Shown: positions 19,225-30,032 of the stretch, piece by piece
Layout of the letters: the number at the start of each line of letters is the position of its first letter
Numbering within the stretch: position 1 is the first letter of the stretch
From: Myxococcales bacterium
GTDB taxonomy: Bacteria; Myxococcota_A; Polyangia; Nannocystales; Nannocystaceae
Direction: 5' to 3'
NCBI GenBank assembly: GCA_020633315.1
Contig: JACKDV010000016.1
Span: 62,001-126,000, forward strand
DNA length: 64,000 bases
Translations under genes and position numbers: made by a program
The notes under the pieces: generated by a model
Databases searched by the model: none
The model's input: only the letters and a program-made list of their open reading frames with translations
What the model was told of the DNA's origin: nothing

Positions 19225-19595
19225 CCGTGGGCGATCGCCTCGATCTCCACCTGGAAGTCGAAGGGCAGGCGCCGCACCTCCACGCAGGTGCGCGCGGGCG
19301 GGTTCTCGCCGGGGAAGTAGGTCGCGTAGATCCGATTGAAGTCGGGGTAGCGCTTCATGTCGACGATGTACGCGGTGATCTTCAGGACCTTGTCGAGCCC
19401 CGAGCCCGCGTGCTCGAGGGTGCGGGTGAGGTTGTCGAGGGTGAGGCGGACCTCCTCCTCGAAGCCCACCCGCACGGGGCGGTAGCTGTCGACGTCGATC
19501 GCGGCGTGGCCGGAGGTGAAGATGAGCCCCTCGTGGCTGCGGTACCAGGAGAAGACCGGCGAGTGGGGGAGCACGCTGGAGGAGGGCTTATTCAT
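19221..19595 (-). CDS. RidA family enamine/imine deaminase
   Basis: 124 residues, the normal RidA length. The conserved end PARTCVEVRRLPFDFQVEIEAIA contains the Arg that binds the substrate carboxylate and the terminal Glu. RidA proteins hydrolyse reactive 2-aminoacrylate and other enamines released by PLP enzymes. Here the gene overlaps the preceding PLP decarboxylase gene by ATGA, so a housekeeping role next to that enzyme is plausible. Cytoplasmic, probably a trimer. Confidence 0.9.
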   Translation of the reverse strand: MNKPSSSVLPHSPVFSWYRSHEGLIFTSGHAAIDVDSYRPVRVGFEEEVRLTLDNLTRTLEHAGSGLDKVLKITAYIVDMKRYPDFNRIYATYFPGENPPARTCVEVRRLPFDFQVEIEAIAHG

Positions 19596-21070
19596 CGCGG
19601 AGCCGTCGACGAGCTTACACCCGGCCGGCCGAGCTCCAGGTCTTCGAGCGCCTGCTCGACCTGCTCGGCGTGGGTGCGGAAGCTCAACACGCACGCGCGC
19701 AGGGTGAAGGCCGGGCCGTCGGGCGAGGGGAGGTTGGTGCTCGACATGAACACGCGACCGGCGGCGTTGATCGCCCGCAGCCAGGTGGCACTGCGGGCGT
19801 TGGCGGAGGCGAGCGTCTCGCCCGGCTCGCGGCGCAGCCGGAAGGGCACGGTGGAGAGCTGGGGGGCATCCACGATCTCCACGGGGGCTCCGGCCGCGAC
19901 CTGCTCGAGCAGGCCGGCGTGGAAGCGCTCGGCCAGCGCGAGCTTCTCGGCCAGGGCCTCGCGAAACGGGGCCGCGCCGTGGAGCATGAGCGGCAGCCAC
20001 AGGCGCAGGCCGCGAAACGGGCGGCTGAGCTCGGGGCCGTGCTCGGCGGGGCTGGGCGCCTGGCCGTCGTCGGTGTCGAGGTCCTGGAGGTAGGCCGCCT
20101 CGCCGGCGTGGGCCCGCCGCAGCGCGGCGCCGTCGCGCACGAGCAGGCAGCCGGTGCCGTAGGGCAGGAACATGCCCTTGTGCGGATCGAAGGCGATCGA
20201 GTCGGCGCGCTCGATCCCGGCCAGCCGCGCCCGTCCCGGCTCGCACAGCACGAAGGCCCCGCCGTAGGCCCCGTCGACGTGGTGCCACAGGCCCTCGCGC
20301 TCGCACAGATCGGCGAGCGCGGGCAGGGGATCGATGGCCCCGGTGTTGGTGGTGCCCGCCGCCGAGACCAGCATGAAGGGCCGACGTCCCTCGCGGCGCA
20401 CGGCCTCGAGCTCGGCCGCGAGCGCGTCGGGGCACAGGCGCAGGCGCTCGTCCACCGCCACCAGGCGCACGGCAGACGGGGGCAGGCCCGCGAGGCGCAC
20501 CGCCTTGGCCACGCTGTGGTGGGCCTGGCTCGAGGCGAGGACCACGGCCCGGCGCAGGTCGGCGTCCTCGCCCAGCCGATCGATGCGGGCGGTGACCACC
20601 GCGGCGAGGTTGGCCATCGAGCCCCCCGAGACCAGCAGGCCGCGCGCCTGTGGGCCGTAGCCGAAGGCCCCGGCCAGCCACTGCAGCACGTCGGATTCCA
20701 GGCGCACGAAGGCGGGCGCGGCCTGGGTGATGCCGGTGTAGCGGTTGAGCAGGTCGGCCACCAGGTCGCCGATGGCCGCCGAGGGCAGGCCGCCGCCGGG
20801 CACGTAGGCGAGGTAGCCGGGCCCCGCGGTGAGCAGGGCGGCCTCGGCTCCGCGCTCGAGGCGGTCGATGATCGCGGGGATGCCTCCCGGCAGCGGGGCC
20901 TCGCCGATGGGGGTGCTCAGGCGCTCGGCCACGGCGAGCCCGTCGGCGAGCTCGAGCCCCTGCGCCGGCATGAGGGGCAGGCGGGCGAGGTGATCCACCG
21001 CGAAGCGAGCGAAGGCCTCGATCCACTCCTGCAGCCGCGCGGGCTCGGGCTCGAGGGGGCGCTCACTCAT
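19592..21070 (-). CDS. PLP-dependent group II amino acid decarboxylase
   Basis: 492 residues. Fold-I PLP enzyme of the aromatic-amino-acid/glutamate decarboxylase family: TSGG-like LLVSGGSMANL, SSQAHHSVAKA with the ring-stacking His, HVDGAYGGAFVLCEPG with the Asp that contacts the pyridine nitrogen, and PLP Lys in AFDPHKGMFLPYGTG. It releases CO2 from an L-amino acid; the substrate cannot be read from sequence, though the family includes tryptophan, tyrosine, DOPA, histidine and glutamate decarboxylases. No signal peptide. It overlaps the amidohydrolase gene upstream by 8 bases and RidA downstream by 4. Confidence 0.9.
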   Translation of the reverse strand: MSERPLEPEPARLQEWIEAFARFAVDHLARLPLMPAQGLELADGLAVAERLSTPIGEAPLPGGIPAIIDRLERGAEAALLTAGPGYLAYVPGGGLPSAAIGDLVADLLNRYTGITQAAPAFVRLESDVLQWLAGAFGYGPQARGLLVSGGSMANLAAVVTARIDRLGEDADLRRAVVLASSQAHHSVAKAVRLAGLPPSAVRLVAVDERLRLCPDALAAELEAVRREGRRPFMLVSAAGTTNTGAIDPLPALADLCEREGLWHHVDGAYGGAFVLCEPGRARLAGIERADSIAFDPHKGMFLPYGTGCLLVRDGAALRRAHAGEAAYLQDLDTDDGQAPSPAEHGPELSRPFRGLRLWLPLMLHGAAPFREALAEKLALAERFHAGLLEQVAAGAPVEIVDAPQLSTVPFRLRREPGETLASANARSATWLRAINAAGRVFMSSTNLPSPDGPAFTLRACVLSFRTHAEQVEQALEDLELGRPGVSSSTAPR

Positions 21071-22468
21071 CGCGATCGCGGAAGCGCCCCAGGTCGCGGT
21101 AGCGATCGCGCAGCAGGGTCTGGCGCGAGCGCATGGGGATGACCTGGCCCCGCAGGTAGACCTGGCGGGGCCACTGCGACAGCTCGAAGGGATCGCCGTC
21201 CCACACGACGAGGTTGGCCACCTTGCCCGGCTCGATGCTGCCGTAGTGCTGCTCCATGCCGTAGATGCGGGCGAGCTCGAGGGTGATCGCGCTCAGGGCC
21301 GCCTCGTGCGGCAGGCCGTGGGCCACCGCGATGCCGGCCTCCTGGGTGACGTTGCGGGCGTTGTGGGGATCGTCGAGCACGGTGATGCCCACCCGCACCC
21401 CGGCCGCGTGCAAGAGCGCCGCGTCGTCGAGGCGGGCCCCGAGCTGGTCGACGCTCTGGGGCAGGTTGAGGCTGGGCTGGACGATCACCGCGACCTCGGC
21501 CGCGGCCAGGACGTCGGCGACCTTCCAGGCCTGGGCCCCGCCGACCACCGCGACGCGCAGCGGGCTCGAGCGCGCCAGCTCGGCCAGGGCCAGCAGGTCG
21601 CTGGCCCGGTCGGCGCGCATCACCAGCGGCACCTCGCCCGCGAGCACCGGGGCGAGGGCCTCGAGGTCGAGGCGGTGGGCCGAGAGCTCACGGGTCTGGC
21701 GCTTGTCGAAGGAGCCGCGGCGGTCCCGGAGCAGCGCCGCGTCGTCGAGCACCTCGTGCAGGCGGGCGAAGGTGGCCGCGCGCGAGCCGGCCACCGCGGA
21801 CCCGAAGGTCCCCGCCGCGGCGATCCGCGGGCGGGCCACGATGCCCACGTGGTCACCGGCGACCAGATCGATCCACGCGACCTGCCCCGAGAGCAGGCCG
21901 CCGCGCGGAGTGACGGCGGCCGAGGTGATGCCCTCGATCGCATTGACGGGCAGCAGGCTGCTGTCGGCGTTGATCGCCATCGCGGCGTCGTAGCCGGCGC
22001 GGATGGGGTCGCCGTCCTGGCGCTCCGCGTCGACGGTGGCGCTCTCCATGTCGATCTCCACCAGGCCCAGCGGGCTCGCGGCCGCGACGAGCCCGGGGGT
22101 GAGGCGCTTGCCGGCGAGGTCGATCACGGCGGCGCCCGAGGGCAGGGCGCCGGCGCGCTCGGGGCCGTCCACCGCCACGATGCGGGCGCCCCGGAGCTCG
22201 ACCACGCCGCCCTCGATCACGGTGCCGTTGCCCACGTGGACCGCGGCGCCCACCAGGAAGATGGAGGTGCTGGCCTCGCGATCGAAGGGCAATCGCGCGG
22301 GCTCGGGGGCGGGGCGGGACGCTCGGCTCGCCCGCCGCGGGGCGGGGGCGGTGCTCGGTGCCGGGGCGGCCGCGCTGGTGGGGCCGAGGATCGAGGCCAT
22401 CAGCACCACCAGCAGCCCCACGAGGCGGGAGAGCCCGACGGTCGGGCGCGGGCGGATCTCCAGATCGC

Positions 22469-22472
<4 letters not shown>
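21063..22472 (-). CDS. Amidohydrolase paralogue lacking the HxH metal motif
   Basis: 469 residues. A possible N-terminal signal/anchor (about residues 14-36) precedes a Pro/Ala/Arg-rich stretch. The composite beta-sandwich of imidazolonepropionase-like amidohydrolases is clear (VVELRGARIVAVDGPE; end YGSIEPGKVANLVVWDGDPF). Where active members read PGxxDxHxH, this one has TPGLVAAASPLGLVEI, so the first two metal-binding His are absent. It probably does not carry out the normal metal-dependent hydrolysis and may be a partner subunit of the upstream paralogue, whose gene it overlaps as ATGA. Confidence 0.82.
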
Positions 22473-24082
<1,610 letters not shown>

Positions 24083-24211
24083 GGCGGCGACGCTACCGTG
24101 AAAACCGCACCGGGAGGAATCCGAAGCGGTGCTGCGCGTGGGCTCGCGGCGGAGCGCGTCGTGGCCGGGGGCCGCATGGCTGGACTCGATCGCGGCTGCT
24201 AGACTCCCCGC

Positions 24212-25162
24212 GTGCAACCCGCCGAGCTCCCCCTGCATCGGCGCTGGCTCTACGCGCTCAAGCCGGCGAGCTGGCCCAAGCTGCTGGTGTCGGCGGGCCT
24301 GGGCCAGGGCATCGGCGTGGCCGCGGCCGGTCGCGTCGACCTGCTCGCGCTGCTGCTGGGGGCCGCCTTCACCCTGGCGCACCTGTCGTTCATCGTGCTC
24401 GTCAACGACTGGGGCGATCAGGAGGTCGACGCGATCAAGCGCCGCCTCTACCCCGACGGCTGCTCGCCCAAGACGATCCCCGACGACGTGCTCGAGCCGA
24501 GCTCGGTGCTGATGGGAGGCGTGGGCGCGGGCGTGCTGGCGCTGGCGGTCGCGGGCCTGGGCGAGCACCTGCTGGCGCGGTCGGGGTTGCTCGCCGGAGG
24601 GGCGGCGTGCCTGCTGCTGCTGGTGCTGTACACGCTGCCCCCCGTGCGCCTCAACTACCGCGGCGGCGGCGAGGTGCTCGAGATGCTCGGCGTGGGCTTC
24701 CTGCTGCCGTGGTTCCACGCGTTCTTGCAGGGGGGCAAGGTGATGCCGGCGGGGCTGGTGGTGCTGCCCGCCTATGCCCTGCTGTGCCTGTCCAGCGCGC
24801 TGGCCTCGGGGCTCGCCGACGAGGAGAGCGATCGCCTGGGCGGCAAGCGGACCTTCACCACCATGTTCGGGCCGACTGCGGTGAGGCAGGCGGCCGATGG
24901 CCTGGTGCTGGGGGCGATCCTCGTGTGGGCCGCGCTGCCGTGGCTGGCCCCGTACTACGCCCAGCTGTGGATGGTGCTGCCGGTGGTGGTGGTGATGGTG
25001 GCCGACTACCGCGATCTGCGGCAGGACGGCCGCTACCGCCCCGACGCGATGCACCGCCGCTACAAGCACACCCTGCACCTGTGCGTGTGGCGGGGCGGGC
25101 TCACCATGGCGGGGATGCTCGCCCTGGCCGGGCTGCTCGGCGGAGGGATCGGCTGCGGGTGA
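24212..25162 (+). CDS. UbiA-family prenyltransferase
   Basis: 316 residues from GTG 24212. Eight or nine hydrophobic helices. First Asp-rich motif NDWGDQEVD (about residues 70-78) matches NDxxDxxxD, and the second, DEESDRLGGKRTF (about 204-216), matches DxxxD. Both bind Mg-diphosphate of the prenyl donor. It transfers a polyprenyl chain to an aromatic or other acceptor in the inner membrane. Candidates include menaquinone, haem O, chlorophyll-like or other lipids. The second motif and the sequence LEMLGVGFLLPW suggest a 1,4-dihydroxy-2-naphthoate-like branch but do not prove it. The next gene overlaps it as GTGA. Confidence 0.87.
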   Translation: MQPAELPLHRRWLYALKPASWPKLLVSAGLGQGIGVAAAGRVDLLALLLGAAFTLAHLSFIVLVNDWGDQEVDAIKRRLYPDGCSPKTIPDDVLEPSSVLMGGVGAGVLALAVAGLGEHLLARSGLLAGGAACLLLLVLYTLPPVRLNYRGGGEVLEMLGVGFLLPWFHAFLQGGKVMPAGLVVLPAYALLCLSSALASGLADEESDRLGGKRTFTTMFGPTAVRQAADGLVLGAILVWAALPWLAPYYAQLWMVLPVVVVMVADYRDLRQDGRYRPDAMHRRYKHTLHLCVWRGGLTMAGMLALAGLLGGGIGCG

Positions 25163-25926
25163 TCGCCTCGGCTCCCTCCGCGTCCACCGGGGTGGCCCGG
25201 CGCCTGGCCGAGATCGACGCCTCGCTCGCGTCGTCGCCGTGGCGCTCGCTCGCCCCGGGGCGCACCTGGGCCCGCTCGCTGGTGGAGGTGGCCGAGCTCG
25301 TGCTCGGGGGGCGCGACGACGCGGTGGCCCGCGCCCTGGCCGAGTCGCTGGCCACGATCGCGACGGCCATGCAGCGGGCCTTCCCCGAGAACATCTTCGG
25401 CGACCTCGAGCTGCTGGCCGCCTCGCTGTGGCGCGGGGCGCTGGCCACCGACGATCCGGTGGCGTGCCTGCGGATCCAGGGCGAGCGGGTCGCCGCGCTG
25501 CAGGAGCTGTTCGGTCGGGGCACGCCGATCCGCTTCCGCTACGTGCACGACTTCGTCTACGGCTTCGACTGGGCCAAGTGGGTGGCCAAGGACCCGCCGA
25601 CGCGGGCCGGCGTGGGCGCCTTCGATGCGCCCTTCCTCGCGTTCATGGATCACCGCGGTCACGAGCTGCTCGAGCTCATCGCGGCGGGGCGCGATGGCAA
25701 GTACCCGCCGCTGCCCGACGGGCGCCCGCGCAACCCCTTTGGTTTCTCGCGGGAGCCCGAGGCCGAGATCCGGCTGCATCGCACCCTCGCCGCCGAGGGT
25801 CTGCTGCCGGTGGAGGCCTGGCGGGTCGACGCTCGCCCGCGCTGGGATCGGCCCTACGCTGCGCTGCGCCGCGAGGTGGCCGAGCGCCTGGGGCTGGCGC
25901 AGCCTGCGGCCGGCGACCCGGGCTAG
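25159..25926 (+). CDS. Conserved-looking protein of unknown function, coupled to UbiA gene
   Basis: 255 residues from GTG 25159, which overlaps the UbiA stop as GTGA. No signal peptide or membrane helix. It has helical segments and aromatic-rich blocks: AFPENIFGDLELLAASLW, FRYVHDFVYGFDWAKWVAKD, and FDAPFLAFMDHRGHELLELI followed by RNPFGFSREPEAEIRLH. I do not recognise the family. The overlap implies expression with the prenyltransferase, so a role in the same lipid or quinone pathway is the simplest guess. Confidence 0.8.
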   Translation: MIASAPSASTGVARRLAEIDASLASSPWRSLAPGRTWARSLVEVAELVLGGRDDAVARALAESLATIATAMQRAFPENIFGDLELLAASLWRGALATDDPVACLRIQGERVAALQELFGRGTPIRFRYVHDFVYGFDWAKWVAKDPPTRAGVGAFDAPFLAFMDHRGHELLELIAAGRDGKYPPLPDGRPRNPFGFSREPEAEIRLHRTLAAEGLLPVEAWRVDARPRWDRPYAALRREVAERLGLAQPAAGDPG

Positions 25927-26046
25927 CCCGCGTGTCTCCGTGGCCGGCGAGGGCCCTCGCCCGAACGGGGCCCCGGCTTGCGGCGGGCGGCCGGGCTGCG
26001 TAGCGTCGCCGGGCCCCGCGACGGTGTGGTGGGGGACGAGGAGCGC

Positions 26047-27399
26047 ATGGCGGAGTACGACTACGACCTGTTCACGATCGGCGCGGGCTCGGGCGGGGTG
26101 GCGGCCAGCCGTCGCGCGGGGAGCTACGGCGCCCGGGTTGCGATCTGCGAGGCCGACCGGGTGGGGGGCACCTGCGTGCTGCGGGGCTGCGTGCCCAAGA
26201 AGCTGCTCGTCTACGCGTCGCACCTGCGCGACGAGCTGGTCGACGCGGCGGGCTACGGCTGGACCATCGGCGAGGCCACCCTCGACTGGGCCAAGCTCGT
26301 CGCGGCCAAGGACGCCGAGCTCGATCGCCTCAATGGGATCTACCTGCGCATGCTGGCCAGCTCGGGGGTGGAGGTGATCCCCGGGCGCGGCACGATCATC
26401 GATCCCCACACGGTGGAGGTCCGGGGCCGTCGCTACTCCACCAAGCGGATCCTGGTGGCCACGGGCGGCTGGCCCCACGTGCCCGAGATCCCGGGGGCCG
26501 ATCTGGGTATCACCTCCAACGAGGCGCTGTCGCTCACCAAGGTGCCCGAGTCGATCCTGATCGTGGGCGGTGGCTACATCGCGGTGGAATTCGCGGGCAT
26601 CTTCGCAGGGGCGGGGGCCAAGGTGACCCTGCTGGTGCGCGGCTACGGGGTGATGCGCGACTTCGACGACGACGTCCACGCCGCGCTGGCCGAGGAGCTC
26701 ACCCGCCGCGGCATCGAGATCCGCACCCACACCGACATCGAGTCGGTGGAGCGCAGCGGCGACGGGGTGGTGGTGATGTGCCGCGGGGGGATCGAGCACG
26801 AGGCCGAGACCCTGCTGTGGGCGACCGGCCGCTGGCCCAACACCCGCGGCCTGGGGCTGGAGGACGTGGGCGTCGCGACCGACGATCGCGGTGCGATCGT
26901 GGTCGACGAGTGGTCGCACACCAGCGTGCACGGGATCTTCGCCATCGGCGACGCGACCAACCGGATCAACCTCACCCCGGTGGCCATCGCCGACGGGCGG
27001 GCGCTGGCCGAGACCCTGTTCAACGACACGCCCACCCAGATCGATCACGAGGGGGTGCCGACGGCCGTGTTCTCGCAGCCACAGGTGGCCACGGTGGGGC
27101 TGACCGAGAAGGTGGCGCGCTCCCGCTACCCGCACGTGGTCGTGTACCGCACGCACTTTCGGCCGATGAAGAACATCCTGCCCGGCCGACAGGAGCGCAC
27201 GATGATGAAGCTGGTGGTCGACCACGACAGCGATCGCGTGCTGGGGGTGCACATGGTGGGCCCCGACGCGGCCGAGATCATCCAGGGCTTCGCGGTGGCG
27301 CTCAAGTGTGGGGCGACCAAGAAGCAGTTCGACGCCACGGTGGGGATCCACCCGTCCTCGGCCGAGGAATTCGTGACCATGGTGCAGCCGGCGGGGTAG
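26047..27399 (+). CDS. gor: Glutathione-disulfide reductase
   Basis: 450 residues from ATG 26047, with GAGGAG a few bases upstream. FAD-binding GAGSGG near the N-terminus, redox-active Cys43 and Cys48 in GGTCVLRGCVPKK, NAD(P)H-binding GGGYIAVEFAGIFAG, second FAD motif FAIGDAT, and the C-terminal catalytic GIHPSSAEEF with the His-Glu pair. It reduces GSSG to GSH with NADPH in the cytosol. Trypanothione reductase and other disulfide reductases share this layout; the sequence around the active site best fits glutathione reductase. The HNH gene follows after three bases. Confidence 0.93.
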   Translation: MAEYDYDLFTIGAGSGGVAASRRAGSYGARVAICEADRVGGTCVLRGCVPKKLLVYASHLRDELVDAAGYGWTIGEATLDWAKLVAAKDAELDRLNGIYLRMLASSGVEVIPGRGTIIDPHTVEVRGRRYSTKRILVATGGWPHVPEIPGADLGITSNEALSLTKVPESILIVGGGYIAVEFAGIFAGAGAKVTLLVRGYGVMRDFDDDVHAALAEELTRRGIEIRTHTDIESVERSGDGVVVMCRGGIEHEAETLLWATGRWPNTRGLGLEDVGVATDDRGAIVVDEWSHTSVHGIFAIGDATNRINLTPVAIADGRALAETLFNDTPTQIDHEGVPTAVFSQPQVATVGLTEKVARSRYPHVVVYRTHFRPMKNILPGRQERTMMKLVVDHDSDRVLGVHMVGPDAAEIIQGFAVALKCGATKKQFDATVGIHPSSAEEFVTMVQPAG

Positions 27400-27402
27400 C
27401 GG

Positions 27403-27780
27403 GTGAAGGAGCTCACCCGCCGTCGGCTGCTGTGGTGTGCGGCCACCGATCGCAGCTTCGTTCGCGTGGAGCGGGCCGAGGGCGTGGTGCTCGAGGGCAA
27501 GTGCCTGCACTGCGGCCGCAAGCTGTGGCTGCGGACCGACGGCGAGCCGATCTCGCGGGCCACCATCGAGCACATCGTGCCGCGGGCCCACGGCGGCGGC
27601 GACGAGCTGGAGAACCTGGGGATCGCCTGCGCCCGCTGCAACCACGGCAAGGGCGTGCGCCTCGACGTGCGGCGGGCCGACGATCCCACGGTGATGCGGG
27701 TGACCGAGATGCTCGAGCAGCGACGCCGCGATCGCCTGCGCGAGCCCCCGGCCGACTGGGACCTGCCGCCGCGCCCCTGA
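27403..27780 (+). CDS. Small HNH endonuclease
   Basis: 125 residues from GTG 27403. A zinc-binding Cys pair (CLHC) and a second one (CARCNHGKG) flank the HNH signature ATIEHIVPRAHGGGDELENL. The layout is that of the small McrA-like HNH family. Such stand-alone proteins cut or nick DNA; they occur in defence, phage and repair settings. Here it lies three bases after glutathione reductase, so it is probably expressed with it, with no other sign of a mobile element or restriction partner. Confidence 0.85.
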   Translation: MKELTRRRLLWCAATDRSFVRVERAEGVVLEGKCLHCGRKLWLRTDGEPISRATIEHIVPRAHGGGDELENLGIACARCNHGKGVRLDVRRADDPTVMRVTEMLEQRRRDRLREPPADWDLPPRP

Positions 27781-27829
27781 GCGCGCGTGGAGCCGGGCGA
27801 GCCTCGGCCGTTCGTGGCATGATCGCGGC

Positions 27830-28603
27830 ATGGCCCGTCCCCTACCGTGCTGGTGCTCGTTGCTGCTGCTCGTGGCCTGCGGGGGCGGAGGCGGGGGCCC
27901 GAGCGACTCCGCGGCGGGGGACAGCGAGGCCTCGGCCGAGGCCGGCGACACCACGCCCGCCGAGGAGACCGGCGTGCCCGGCGGGGGCGACCCCTGCGAC
28001 GACGACCGGCGCACGGGCGAGGCGACCTACTACGACTTCGCCGACGGCTCGGGCAACTGCGGCTTCCCGGCCACGCCCGACGACCTGATGGTGGGCGCCA
28101 TGAACGACGTGGACTACGCGGGCTCGGCCGCGTGTGGGACCTGCGTGCGCATCGACGGGCCCGACGGCTCGGTGGACGTGCGCATCGTGGATCGCTGCCC
28201 CGAGTGCCCAGCCGGCGACATCGACCTCAGCCCCGAGGCCTTTGCCCGCATCGCCCCGCTTGCAGACGGCCGCGTGGCAATCTCGTGGCAGACCATACCG
28301 TGCCCCGTGAGTGGCCCGGTGGTCTATCACTTCAAGGACGGCAGCAACCCGTGGTGGACGGCGGTGCAGCTCCGCAACCATCGCCACGGCATCGCGCGGC
28401 TCGAGGTGCAGCAGGGCGACGCCTGGGTGGAGGTGCCGCGGGTGGACTACAACTACTTCGTGCAGGACACCGGCATGGGCGAGGGCCCGCTGGCGTTTCG
28501 CGTGACCGACGTGCTCGGCTCGGTGCTCGAGGACTCCGGGATCCCGCTGCTCGACGACGCGGACGCGCCGGGGGCCGGGCAGTTTCCCGCCTGCGGCGGC
28601 TGA
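27830..28603 (+). CDS. Expansin-like lipoprotein (DPBB plus CBM63-type domain)
   Basis: 257 residues. Signal peptide with lipobox LVACG, then a Gly/Ser/Glu/Thr linker. Residues about 62-150 are a double-psi beta-barrel: GEATYYDFADGSGNCGF, AACGTCVRIDGPDG, and VRIVDRCPECPAGDIDLSP with the key Asp residues of expansins. The following 100 residues fit the expansin carbohydrate-binding domain (NPWWTAVQLRNHRHGIARLE, Tyr-rich VDYNYFV). Bacterial expansins (EXLX1/YoaJ type) loosen cellulose or peptidoglycan non-hydrolytically and are usually secreted, not lipid-anchored. Here it should sit on the outer surface or in the periplasm. Confidence 0.87.
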   Translation: MARPLPCWCSLLLLVACGGGGGGPSDSAAGDSEASAEAGDTTPAEETGVPGGGDPCDDDRRTGEATYYDFADGSGNCGFPATPDDLMVGAMNDVDYAGSAACGTCVRIDGPDGSVDVRIVDRCPECPAGDIDLSPEAFARIAPLADGRVAISWQTIPCPVSGPVVYHFKDGSNPWWTAVQLRNHRHGIARLEVQQGDAWVEVPRVDYNYFVQDTGMGEGPLAFRVTDVLGSVLEDSGIPLLDDADAPGAGQFPACGG

Positions 28604-28688
28604 GCACCGCGGCCACGAACGAGCGCCGCGCCCCCGGAGCCAACGAAGGGGGCACGGCGCCAACGAAGCGGGAGGCAGGAGCCGAGGG

Positions 28689-29534
28689 CTACTCGCGGCG
28701 GCGACGGAGGAGGCCGCCGAGGCCCAGCATGAACACGGCCAGGGCGCCGAAGGGCAGCTCGCGGCCCTCGGGATCGACGGTGCAGGAGACCGAGCCGCTG
28801 GCCTCGCCCTCGCAGCGGCCGTTGCCGCAGCTACCGCTGGCCTCGCCGTGCACCTCGATGTTCAGCAGGGCCCGCAGCGAGTCGATGCACTCCTGCAGGT
28901 TGCCGCCGTGGTCGATGTACTGGCTGTCGCAGAACAGGGCGCCGTCCACGTCGCACTCGGCACGGCAGCCGCCCTCGAGGCGGGCCTCGCAGTCGACGTA
29001 GCCGCTGGCCTGGCAGTCGATCTGGCAGTCGACGTTGGCCTCGGCCTGGCAGGAGCCCTGGCAGCTCGCCTGGCACTGACCGCTGCAGTCGACGGAGGGC
29101 GCCACCACCTCACACGAGGCGGAGCACTCGGCCTCGAGGCTGGCCTCGCACGATGCGAAGCACTCGCTGTCGGAGCAGCGGCCCTGGCACGAGGCACGGC
29201 CCTCGGCGAAGCAGGAGGCGTGGCAGTCGAACTCCCCGGGGTTGGCCTCGCACTGCACGTTGCAGTCGGCCTCGCAGGAGCCCGAGCAGCCCACGTCGAT
29301 GTTGGCCTGGCACTGACCCTCGCAGCCCACGTAGAGGTCGGCCGCGCACTGGGCCTCGAAGGCCACCGGCTCGCAGGCCACCTCGCACTCGGCCCCGACC
29401 AGGACCTCGCACTCGGCGTTGGCCTCGACGTGGATGTTGCCGCAGGCTCCCAGGTCGGCGCGGGCGGTGCCGGCCCACGCCAGCGGCGCAAGGAACGCGA
29501 GAGAGGGAAGCAGGACCTTGAAGGAGTTGTGCAT
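28689..29534 (-). CDS. 33-Cys repetitive surface protein with MYXO-CTERM-like tail
   Basis: 281 residues from ATG 29534, which gives a clean signal peptide (cleavage ARA-DL). The mature protein holds 33 Cys in short irregular repeats of the type C-(E/Q)-A-x-(A/V)-x-C, such as CQANIDVGCSGSC, CSASCEVV, CQASCQGSCQAEANVDC. After the last Cys pair (CGNGRC, VSC) come a hydrophobic helix (FGALAVFMLGLGGLL) and RRRRE, a sorting or anchor tail. It should be a disulfide-rich protein on the cell surface. Similar Cys-repeat proteins are known only as hypotheticals in this group of bacteria. Function unknown. Confidence 0.82.
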   Translation of the reverse strand: MHNSFKVLLPSLAFLAPLAWAGTARADLGACGNIHVEANAECEVLVGAECEVACEPVAFEAQCAADLYVGCEGQCQANIDVGCSGSCEADCNVQCEANPGEFDCHASCFAEGRASCQGRCSDSECFASCEASLEAECSASCEVVAPSVDCSGQCQASCQGSCQAEANVDCQIDCQASGYVDCEARLEGGCRAECDVDGALFCDSQYIDHGGNLQECIDSLRALLNIEVHGEASGSCGNGRCEGEASGSVSCTVDPEGRELPFGALAVFMLGLGGLLRRRRE

Positions 29535-29710
29535 GGCGATGCTCGCAAGGAAGGCGAAGGAGCCGGGACCCGGGGACCCGCGCGGCTTGGGGCCTTGGAC
29601 GAGGGTACTGCGAGGTCGATGCAAAGGCCGGCGGAATTTGGGAATACCTACATCTGGCCACACTGAAGGAAATGGCGCAGGGGGCGCGATGTTGCTAGCG
29701 TCCTGCCGCC

Positions 29711-30031
29711 ATGAGCGTCGTCGCCAAGATCTTCGATGAGATGCCCTCTCGCTACCTCAAGGGCAAGGTCGCCAAGAAGACCGTCTTCTACTTCTCGATC
29801 GGGAGCGCTCGCTACACGGTGACCCTCGAGCCCGAGTCGATCACGGTGGAGCCCGACAAGAAGGTGGAGAAGGCCGACGTGGTGCTCAAGACCACCCCCG
29901 AGCTGTTCGAGAAGATGGTGCTCAAGGGCAAGATGCCCGGGCCCATCGACATCGCCCGGGGCAAGGTCAAGACCAACGACCCCCTCGCGCTCAAGGGCTT
30001 GCGCGACTACTTCGACTTCGAGGGCCTGTAG
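29711..30031 (+). CDS. SCP2 sterol-binding domain protein
   Basis: 106 residues forming a single SCP2 domain: VFYFSIGSARYTVTLEP, KADVVLKTTPELFEKMVLKGKM and the end LALKGLRDYFDFEGL. SCP2 domains bind lipids or acyl-CoA in a hydrophobic tunnel. The bacterial single-domain forms have no fixed role. It has no signal peptide. The stop is one base away from the ArgH start, so the two are co-translated; no functional link between them is obvious. Confidence 0.88.
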   Translation: MSVVAKIFDEMPSRYLKGKVAKKTVFYFSIGSARYTVTLEPESITVEPDKKVEKADVVLKTTPELFEKMVLKGKMPGPIDIARGKVKTNDPLALKGLRDYFDFEGL

Positions 30032-30032
30032 G

